Part shown: positions 1-5,302 of the stretch, one piece after another
How positions within the stretch are numbered: the stretch's first letter is position 1
How the letters are laid out: every line of letters begins with the position of its first letter
From: Pyrodictiaceae archaeon
GTDB lineage: Archaea > Thermoproteota > Thermoprotei_A > Sulfolobales > Pyrodictiaceae
NCBI GenBank assembly: GCA_027046105.1
Contig: JALTZQ010000152.1
Coordinates: 4,109-12,445 of the forward strand
Length of the DNA: 8,337 nucleotides
Reading direction: 5' to 3'
The notes under the pieces: generated by a model
Databases searched by the model: none
What the model was told of the DNA's origin: nothing
The model's input: the letters and a program-made list of their open reading frames with translations, nothing else
Made by a program: the position numbers and the translations under genes

Positions 1-221
1 GAATCTTTAGAAAGTTTGACCACCCCGAGTACAAGAGAGCTCTTGAGAGAATACTTGACGCAGCACTAAGCAGAAAGAAGATAGCAGGGATAATGACAAG
101 GTCTCCGCAAGATGCTCTTGAAAAGGCAAAGATGGGGTTTAACTTCATATCACTAGCACACGATATAACCATGATGCTCCATGCGTATAAGGAGGCACTC
201 AAGCTTTTCAAACGCATGTAA
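1..221 (+). CDS. HpcH/HpaI aldolase family protein, C-terminal end (partial)
   Basis: An open frame enters from the left edge (first full codon at base 3) and stops at TAA 219-221, giving 72 visible residues. The fragment starts IFRKFDHPEYKRALERI, then has KKIAGIMTRSPQDALEKA and GFNFISLAHDITMM, and ends in a basic helix. This is the pattern of the last quarter of HpcH/HpaI aldolases (HPxV...A...GKPxGI...DA...GFxFVAxGxD, as in GarL/RhmA-type enzymes). The family cleaves or forms C-C bonds of 2-oxo acids with a divalent metal in a TIM barrel, and the citrate lyase beta and malyl-CoA lyase proteins are related. The metal and substrate residues lie upstream, outside the window, so the substrate cannot be named. 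Its usual 'GSD' is 'AHD' here. The gene converges with the acyl-CoA dehydrogenase 53 bases away. Family call fairly secure; specific function unknown. Confidence 0.72.
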   Translation, partial: IFRKFDHPEYKRALERILDAALSRKKIAGIMTRSPQDALEKAKMGFNFISLAHDITMMLHAYKEALKLFKRM

Positions 222-274
222 TGCAACAAGATCCCATTGCTTATCAAGGATTAGGTGTAGAGGGTTAGCTTCAC

Positions 275-1954
275 CTATATTCCGGGTGCGGCATTTGCTG
301 CCTTTCTCTCCCAGTCTATCTCCTCGAGGGTACCTCTTAGGCTTGCTATCTCCATGGCTTCCCTCTTGTCTAGTGGGTCTATGGTGCCCTTGGTCTTTAG
401 TTGGTAGAATATCTTTGCTGCTATGTAGAATCCATTATCTCTTGTGACTCTTGCTGCTTCTAGGAGTAGTAGTGTTGCAGCTGTGTAGCCAAGAGTTCTT
501 AGCGTATCCTTGGCGTGGAATTCAGCTATTGATGGATTATCTGCAATCTTTTTGATTGCCTTCTCTGCCTGTGCTAGTGCCTCCTCTGCTAGTTTATGGT
601 CTTCGGCTGTTGTTGCTAGTTCCCTCATTGCTTCTAGGAATGGCTTGTGGGCTTGCTTCTTGTACATTGCTTCTAGCATGTCTAGTGCCTGTATATTGCT
701 GGTGCCCTCCCATATTGGTGTTATGAGTGCTTCCCTATGCCATCTCTCTAGGGGGAATTCGTGGAGGAACCCTATGCCCCCAAGGAGCTCCATGGAGGCC
801 ATGGTTATTCTTGATGCTGTCTCAGCGGTAAGGTTTTTGGCTATATGTGTCATGAGCCTAGCGTAGTGGTATGTTTCATCGTAGGGTGGCTTGGAGTGCC
901 AAGCTTTGTCAAAGAGGCTTATAGTGTAGAGTGTAAGTGCTAGCATTGCTTCTAGCTCTACTTCCGCTTCTACTAGGTCTCGGAGCACCAAGGTATGCTC
1001 CTTCAATAACTTGCCAAACGCGCGGCGTATACTGGTGTAGCCATAGGCTTCTAGGTAGGCTTTCCGTGCAATACCTAGGGCTCCTATCGAGTTCGCTATC
1101 CTGGATACCATTAGATCCTCTAGGGTATAGTAGATACCCTCCTCTGGCTCCCCGAGTAGATAGGCCTCACTAGCCTCTAACTCTACTTCACCAGTAGGTA
1201 CAGCAATAGTGCCACTCTTCCACTTAAGCCTCCTAACATGATAGTTTAGTCTCCCATCTCTCCGGAGCCTCGGGAGAACGAAGAGGCTTAACCCCTTAGC
1301 TCCAGGCCTACTGCCAGGAAGCCTTGCAGTAACAAGAGCAACATCAGCTATACCAGCACCACTCGCAAAATACTTGTAGCCATAGAGCCTATAGATCCCG
1401 TCATTACTAGGTTCTGCCCTTGTAGTATTAGCACCTAGATCACTACCGCCTTGAACCTCAGTAAACCACGTGGCACCCCACATGAGAGGCTCCTTTAACC
1501 CTACAAGGTTACGGTACCACTCCCTAACCCCACCCTCACCATACTTGTAAAGCGCATAGCCAGTCTGGATAGTTATCGTCAATATACAGGAGAGCCCAGG
1601 ATCACCAACAAGGTATATACCCGTGTAGTGTAGGTGCCAGGGTCTACCCTCAAAGGGGAACTTGTTGACACCGTAGTCCTTCACAAGCTTCTCGAGTACC
1701 AGTCTCTCGAACGGGTCGAGCCATACACTATCGGCCCTCTTACCGTTAACTCCCCATGAGAAGAGGTATGGCTGGCTAAACCGGTCAACACGATATGCAG
1801 CCTCATAAACTTCTCTACCAGCAAACTCACCCAAATCACTAAAGTCCATAACCTCTCTAGAGAACATCTTTAGTAAAGCTTGATAGGGTTTATCGATACT
1901 GTAATGGTTGAGCCCGTAAGCTAAACTAACAGCTTCAAGCCCAGAGAGGGGCAT
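275..1954 (-). CDS. AidB-like acyl-CoA dehydrogenase (FAD-dependent)
   Basis: A 559-residue flavoenzyme of the acyl-CoA dehydrogenase superfamily, expected to oxidise an acyl-CoA to the 2-enoyl-CoA and pass electrons to an electron-transfer flavoprotein in the cytoplasm. The middle-domain flavin/substrate motif TEVQGGSDLGANTTRAE (165-181) closely resembles E. coli AidB (TEKQGGSD...NTTRAE). The N-terminal part (about 43-95), including GVNGKRADSVWLDP, also matches the AidB subgroup rather than the shorter 380-residue enzymes. The C-terminal helical domain has MELLGGIGF (388-396) and IWEGTSNIQ (414-422), with Glu416 at the catalytic-base position. An extra helical tail of about 130 residues (430-559) follows. 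The ATG start is supported by GAGGGT six bases upstream. It is the last minus-strand gene, 79 bases after an acyl-CoA synthetase, which suggests shared acid catabolism. AidB itself binds DNA in E. coli, but I see no reason to assign DNA-repair function here; the natural substrate is unknown. Confidence 0.9.
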   Translation of the reverse strand: MPLSGLEAVSLAYGLNHYSIDKPYQALLKMFSREVMDFSDLGEFAGREVYEAAYRVDRFSQPYLFSWGVNGKRADSVWLDPFERLVLEKLVKDYGVNKFPFEGRPWHLHYTGIYLVGDPGLSCILTITIQTGYALYKYGEGGVREWYRNLVGLKEPLMWGATWFTEVQGGSDLGANTTRAEPSNDGIYRLYGYKYFASGAGIADVALVTARLPGSRPGAKGLSLFVLPRLRRDGRLNYHVRRLKWKSGTIAVPTGEVELEASEAYLLGEPEEGIYYTLEDLMVSRIANSIGALGIARKAYLEAYGYTSIRRAFGKLLKEHTLVLRDLVEAEVELEAMLALTLYTISLFDKAWHSKPPYDETYHYARLMTHIAKNLTAETASRITMASMELLGGIGFLHEFPLERWHREALITPIWEGTSNIQALDMLEAMYKKQAHKPFLEAMRELATTAEDHKLAEEALAQAEKAIKKIADNPSIAEFHAKDTLRTLGYTAATLLLLEAARVTRDNGFYIAAKIFYQLKTKGTIDPLDKREAMEIASLRGTLEEIDWERKAANAAPGI

Positions 1955-1960
1955 ATTATG

Positions 1961-1966
1961 ACCCTC
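1961..1966 (-). promoter_or_regulatory. Ribosome-binding site of the acyl-CoA dehydrogenase gene
   Basis: GAGGGT on the minus strand, six bases before the ATG at 1954. It partly matches the archaeal GGAGGTGA consensus and supports that ATG and a leadered transcript. Confidence 0.45.
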
Positions 1967-2015
1967 GACTCACTATAACGGTGGCTTGGATGAGAAAGCT
2001 AGAAAAGTACCTCTA

Positions 2016-2024
2016 GATAAAAAC
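2016..2024 (-). promoter_or_regulatory. T/A-rich element: possible TATA box for the dehydrogenase gene, or T-tract terminator of the synthetase gene
   Basis: The 79-base gap between the synthetase stop (2034-2036) and the dehydrogenase ATG holds one A/T-rich patch, minus-strand GTTTTTATC. As a TATA box it would put the start of transcription near base 1993 and give a leader of about 40 bases, compatible with the ribosome-binding site seen. As a run of five T ten bases after a stop codon it could instead be a weak archaeal terminator. The sequence alone does not decide. The rest of the gap shows nothing else recognisable. Confidence 0.3.
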
Positions 2025-2033
2025 CCATACTCT

Positions 2034-3530
2034 TCATACTCCTAATCTACGTTTTAGCTCAAGCTTATTAATCTTGCCTGTACTTGTTAATGGTATTTCA
2101 TCTACAAATACTATTTTGTCGGGAATCCACCACTTGACAATTCTTCCCTCTCTTACTGCTTTCTCAAGATAATCTCTAATCACCTCCTCGCTAACATTAC
2201 CTTTGACAACTGCAAGTGGCCTTTCTCCCCATTTTTCATCGGGCATTGGTATGACAGCAACGAGCTCTACGCCTGGAACTTCACTTATAATGGACTCGAG
2301 TATACTACTTGGTATCCACTCGCCACCACTCTTTATAGCATCTTTAACCCTATCAAGAACCTTGAGGCCACCATCCTCAGTCAGTACTCCTATATCCCCA
2401 GTCTTGAACCAGCCATCACTGGTATACGACTCTTTAGTCTTTTCTGGATCCTTGTAGTAGCCACCGGGAAGCCATGGTGCTTTTACCCAGATTTCACCCA
2501 TTTCGCCTGGTTTCGCTATGGAGCCATCCATTTTCACTATCTTTACCTCAACAAAGGGTACTGGGTGTGTCACTTCACGTAACATTTCCTCACTAGTATG
2601 ATCCGTTAATATCGAGATAGATGTTGCCAACATGTCGGTAGCACCGTAGATCACCGAGAACCTCATACCAGCCTCTTTCATCTTCCTTGCGAGACTCGTG
2701 GTTAGAGGCGAGCCTCCCACGAGAACCTTGAGGCCGTCAAACCGCCTCCCAGTAGCTAGAAGCATTGCTATCATTGTAGGCACAGCATTTATCCACGTAA
2801 CCTTCTCTTTTTCAATGATTTCGGCTGTTATTGTTGGGTCAAAACGGCCCCCGAGTACAAGCTTAGCGCCTATATACGGTGCTATGAATATCGTGCCCCA
2901 AGCCCACAAATGGAACATAGGTATCAATGGATGCATTACGTCGCTACTGGTAAGCTTTGCTGGTGTATCGTAAAGGGCTAGCTGATGAGCTATACTTAGG
3001 GCACCCATGAGAACTTTCTCATGCGTATACATAACTGGTTTAGGTAGTCCCGTGGTTCCTGAGGTAAAGAGTATTGAGTAGGGATCATTTGGTTTAGCCC
3101 GGATTTCGTCTAGAGGTTCCTGCTTAGCTATTTTGTCCTCATAATCATCTATACTTACAGCCTTAGCACCAGATAGTTTGACAAGCTCTTGAAACTCCTT
3201 TGACACAAGCAAGTATTCTGCTTCAGCGCGCTTAAGTGTATACTCTATGTGTTGTGGAGGCAAACGGATATTGACCGGATATATGATTGCACCAAGTATG
3301 CCTGCAGCATAATGGAGCTCCATGAAGCGCACGGTATTCCAATCAGCAACAGCAATAATGCTACCCTTCCCCACGCCAATCGACTCTAGGAAGCTAGCAG
3401 CCTTCCTTACTCGAACCCACATCTCAGCATAGGAGACAACCGTATCGGGACCCTTTACGGCTCTTTTTGGGAAGAGTAGAGCCGCTCTCTGGAGAACATA
3501 CGGTACTACATGCAAGACATAAACAACCAT
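2034..3530 (-). CDS. AMP-forming acyl-CoA synthetase (ANL superfamily ligase)
   Basis: Activates a carboxylic acid to acyl-CoA through an acyl-adenylate, using ATP and CoA. With the start chosen here the protein has 498 residues, normal for the family. Visible core motifs: P-loop-like A3 ILFTSGTTGLPKP (153-165); HLWAWG (207-212); A5 YGATDM (295-300), where the usual Glu is Asp299; A7 GWFKTGD (373-379); hinge A8 DRVKDAIKSGGEWIPS (393-408); and A10 PLTSTGK with catalytic Lys486. The KSGGEWI hinge is typical of medium/long-chain fatty acyl-CoA synthetases and also of related archaeal hydroxyacid-CoA synthetases, so the substrate is open. An in-frame ATG 42 bases upstream (3572) would add 14 residues, but these overlap a TATA box placed correctly for the 3530 ATG, and homologous sequence begins only at VPYVLQRAALLFPKRA. 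The gene follows the nar operon and precedes an acyl-CoA dehydrogenase, consistent with activation and first oxidation of an acid. Confidence 0.9.
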   Translation of the reverse strand: MVVYVLHVVPYVLQRAALLFPKRAVKGPDTVVSYAEMWVRVRKAASFLESIGVGKGSIIAVADWNTVRFMELHYAAGILGAIIYPVNIRLPPQHIEYTLKRAEAEYLLVSKEFQELVKLSGAKAVSIDDYEDKIAKQEPLDEIRAKPNDPYSILFTSGTTGLPKPVMYTHEKVLMGALSIAHQLALYDTPAKLTSSDVMHPLIPMFHLWAWGTIFIAPYIGAKLVLGGRFDPTITAEIIEKEKVTWINAVPTMIAMLLATGRRFDGLKVLVGGSPLTTSLARKMKEAGMRFSVIYGATDMLATSISILTDHTSEEMLREVTHPVPFVEVKIVKMDGSIAKPGEMGEIWVKAPWLPGGYYKDPEKTKESYTSDGWFKTGDIGVLTEDGGLKVLDRVKDAIKSGGEWIPSSILESIISEVPGVELVAVIPMPDEKWGERPLAVVKGNVSEEVIRDYLEKAVREGRIVKWWIPDKIVFVDEIPLTSTGKINKLELKRRLGV

Positions 3531-3553
3531 GAATAGAGTGGATGTACTGTGAC

Positions 3554-3564
3554 AAATATATACT
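3554..3564 (-). promoter_or_regulatory. TATA box for the acyl-CoA synthetase gene (near-leaderless transcript)
   Basis: Minus-strand AGTATATATTT. Its TATATAT core (3556-3562) is centred about 29 bases before the A of the ATG at 3530. Archaeal TATA boxes usually lie 25-27 bases before the transcription start, so the mRNA would begin within a few bases of that ATG, as is common for first genes in crenarchaea. No ribosome-binding site precedes the ATG, in line with this. The short region between the nar operon and this gene holds no other clear signal. Confidence 0.6.
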
Positions 3565-3622
3565 TGACCCATGGCAATCCTTTATGGAAGCATAGAGGAA
3601 CAATCCTAGTCCCTTAACGGTG

Positions 3623-4105
3623 TTAGAGTTCAGGTTTCCAGCCCCGCCGCACACTCATCCATGCAGCTATGATCGCTAGTAAGATTGCTATCGTAAATAG
3701 TGTTGTTTTTGTAGGTGATGGTGTAGGTGTACGGTATTGAAGCAATGCCACATACTCTGCCTTCCCATGCCCTACTATATTCAGTATTATGGGCTTACCT
3801 ACATCGTCTCCATGTAGCTGGATCTCCATGCTTATACTCTCTCCATGCATGCATCTACTACTTTTGATCCGATCCCCAACAGCAACGGTTATTGTTAAAT
3901 TACTTGTATCCATGCAATTGACTTCAATCTTGAGAATAGCACCATAGGCTGCCTCGGATCCTACTACGTGGATTTGGAAAGCCTCATCAGCCGCTATCTC
4001 TCCCTTATCCAGGACTAGCTCGTTGTACGAGTAGCTGGTTGGGAGAAGTGATGCAGCTAGGACGAAAACTATGGCTAATAGGATGAAATACACTGGTTTG
4101 GCCAC
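3623..4105 (-). CDS. Small membrane-anchored protein at the end of the nar operon, function unknown
   Basis: I do not recognise this protein. With a GTG start at 4105 it has 160 residues. A hydrophobic segment at about 5-24 (VYFILLAIVFVLAASLLP) resembles a signal peptide or anchor. A region of about 100 residues rich in alternating hydrophobic residues, probably beta strands, follows with two cysteines (Cys64 and Cys85, a possible disulfide) and one NLT sequon. Then come a Pro/Thr linker (TPTPSPTKT, 126-134) and a second membrane segment (about 135-151) ending in basic VRRGWKPEL. By the positive-inside rule the middle domain would face outside, with the C-terminus in the cytoplasm. There is no CXXCH heme c motif or Fe-S cysteine pattern. 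The gene starts two bases after the narI stop, with GGAGG 11 bases upstream, so it is translated with the nitrate reductase genes. A TTG at 4123 is an alternative start overlapping narI. A role as extra subunit, anchor or assembly factor is inference. Confidence 0.7.
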   Translation of the reverse strand: MAKPVYFILLAIVFVLAASLLPTSYSYNELVLDKGEIAADEAFQIHVVGSEAAYGAILKIEVNCMDTSNLTITVAVGDRIKSSRCMHGESISMEIQLHGDDVGKPIILNIVGHGKAEYVALLQYRTPTPSPTKTTLFTIAILLAIIAAWMSVRRGWKPEL

Positions 4106-4107
4106 GC

Positions 4108-4758
4108 TTAGAACTGCCTCCAAACACGCCTAATAATCTGATAGCGTCTTGTAAGGTACGTTATCGGGTATGATATCATGCCCGCTAGTTTCGTAAACGG
4201 CCAATACGCTATGAATACTAGTGCTAGTGCTGTATGTAATTTAACCCACCAGGGTATGAACTGTAGAGCTGCAAGATTTACTTCACCCGTAACTAGGCCA
4301 GCAAGCCACTGAGCGTACACCGGATAGAGGCCTCCAATACCTACTACCACGTACTGGTATAGGCCGAGTACTAGTATTACTGCCAGCAGTATGAGGACTA
4401 TGTAGTCTTCAGCCTTGCTTGTGGCTCGAACCTCTGGGACAATCATCCTCCTTACTAGTGCCACGAGGGTTCCATAGAGGGCTAGTAGAGCGGCAACAGC
4501 GCCTGCCACGTAGACTGGCTTTACCACTGCAGGGTCTGGTAAGAGGATGCTTAGTGCTCCGATAATATGTACAGCTAGGAGGAATAGTATGGAGTAGTGT
4601 AGTAGTATCGATGCATGCCCCAACATTCTCGTCTCAAAGATCTGTGTAGATGCTGCACTCCACTCAAACCGGTGCCTAAGCCACCTATAGGCTAAGCCTC
4701 CAATGAAGAGGGTTAGTGAGACATATGGTAGTCCAATGTATATTATCCAGTCGAGCAT
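4108..4758 (-). CDS. narI: Respiratory nitrate reductase gamma subunit NarI (heme b quinol oxidase)
   Basis: Membrane subunit that oxidises quinol and passes electrons through b hemes to NarH. It has 216 residues and five predicted membrane helices (about 3-24, 48-73, 80-104, 118-141, 167-193). Strong agreement with E. coli NarI is visible at WSAASTQIFETR (about 33-44), VRATSKAED (110-118) and the C-terminal YLTRRYQIIR (201-210). Heme ligands His54, His64 and His175 correspond to E. coli His56, His66 and His187. The fourth, E. coli His205 (with His56 a ligand of heme bP), is Gly193, followed by Met194, and no other histidine follows. A lysine (Lys80) lies near the quinol-site Lys86 of E. coli. 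The ATG at 4758 is chosen because GGTGA lies four bases upstream and the N-terminus then matches E. coli; a TTG (4782) and an ATG (4776) further upstream overlap narJ. Starts five bases after narJ. Confidence 0.92.
   Translation of the reverse strand: MLDWIIYIGLPYVSLTLFIGGLAYRWLRHRFEWSAASTQIFETRMLGHASILLHYSILFLLAVHIIGALSILLPDPAVVKPVYVAGAVAALLALYGTLVALVRRMIVPEVRATSKAEDYIVLILLAVILVLGLYQYVVVGIGGLYPVYAQWLAGLVTGEVNLAALQFIPWWVKLHTALALVFIAYWPFTKLAGMISYPITYLTRRYQIIRRVWRQF
4117..4121 (-). promoter_or_regulatory. Ribosome-binding site inside narI for the downstream small membrane protein
   Basis: Minus-strand GGAGG within the last narI codons, 11 bases before GTG 4105. It favours that GTG over the TTG at 4123, which the motif itself overlaps. 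Confidence 0.45.
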
Positions 4759-4762
4759 CCCC

Positions 4763-4774
4763 TCACCCCACCTC
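4763..4774 (-). promoter_or_regulatory. narI ribosome-binding site overlapping the narJ stop
   Basis: Minus-strand GAGGTGGGGTGA contains two overlapping-type ribosome-binding elements, GAGGTG and GGTGA. The second includes the narJ TGA stop and ends four bases before the narI ATG at 4758. It supports that start and translational coupling. Confidence 0.6.
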
Positions 4775-5302
4775 ATGTTCAAGAAGGGTTAACGCAGCCT
4801 GGACGACGAGACTATAGGGTTTGAAGTCTTGTAGGCATTCGAGTAGGTCTCGAAGACCAGGTAAAACAATACGTGATAGCTCGGAGCGTAACCTAGTATC
4901 ACTAGTTAGTGCTAGGAATTCGAGGATCGCTGGAAGGTGGTCTGGGAGCTCGCCCACGAGTCTTAACCCAGCTCTCTGGTATACGCCTGCAATGCGGAGC
5001 ATGTAGTTAGTACGGTCACGCTCATCTTTCGCCATGTAGTGAGTGATGTTTAGGGGGCACTTAGGTGCTAACTCGAATAAGTTGATGTATTCTTCCTCAA
5101 TATCGAGGGGTTTCGTCCTAATAGCGTCTACTATCATCTTGTATGCTTCGGCGAGCTCTTTAGCTACTCCACCAATAACTCCAGGACTGCTGGTTAGGGG
5201 TACTACTTGCTTACAATACTCAAGCTCGTCTACATCGATGTGTCCTGGGTTTAGTAGTAGCCTCGATGCACACATGTAGAGGCTATGCAGTTCTGGAACC
5301 AC
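4763..5302 (-). CDS. narJ: Nitrate reductase assembly chaperone NarJ (TorD/DmsD/NarJ family)
   Basis: A cytoplasmic chaperone of 179 residues, not part of the mature enzyme. NarJ proteins bind the N-terminus of apo-NarG and control molybdenum-cofactor insertion and membrane attachment. The family signature is clear: EYINLFELAP (71-80), matching the EYxxLF motif, and GELPDHLPAILEFLA (117-131), the hallmark ELPDHLPxxLEFL helix. The rest is predicted all-helical, as in the family. It is somewhat shorter than E. coli NarJ (236 residues), lacking mainly C-terminal length. The start is GTG directly after the narH TAA stop, with GGGGTGA ending five bases before it. Its place between narH and narI is the classical narGHJI order. 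Confidence 0.92.
   Translation of the reverse strand: MVPELHSLYMCASRLLLNPGHIDVDELEYCKQVVPLTSSPGVIGGVAKELAEAYKMIVDAIRTKPLDIEEEYINLFELAPKCPLNITHYMAKDERDRTNYMLRIAGVYQRAGLRLVGELPDHLPAILEFLALTSDTRLRSELSRIVLPGLRDLLECLQDFKPYSLVVQAALTLLEHEVG

Noticed and set aside
222..274. Convergent gap between the aldolase and dehydrogenase, examined for terminators, repeats or small RNAs
   Set aside because: No T-run on either strand, no clear hairpin and no gene-like frame; nothing to report.
181..447. Plus-strand open frame beginning inside the aldolase end and running into the dehydrogenase gene
   Set aside because: It overlaps two well-supported genes in other frames; its protein is rich in Arg, Ser and Leu with no domain pattern.
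2026..2041. Short direct repeat GAGTATG-AA-GAGTATG at the synthetase stop codon
   Set aside because: Only seven bases, two copies, half inside coding sequence; most likely chance.
3424..3654. Minus-strand frame of 76 residues across the nar/synthetase gap
   Set aside because: It overlaps the small membrane protein and the synthetase in another frame; its many cysteines arise from codon shadow and form no spaced cluster motif.
4108..4782. Longer narI starting at TTG 4782 or ATG 4776, overlapping narJ by up to 20 bases
   Set aside because: ATG 4758 has GGTGA four bases upstream and aligns with the N-terminus of E. coli NarI, while the extra residues are hydrophilic and unmatched.
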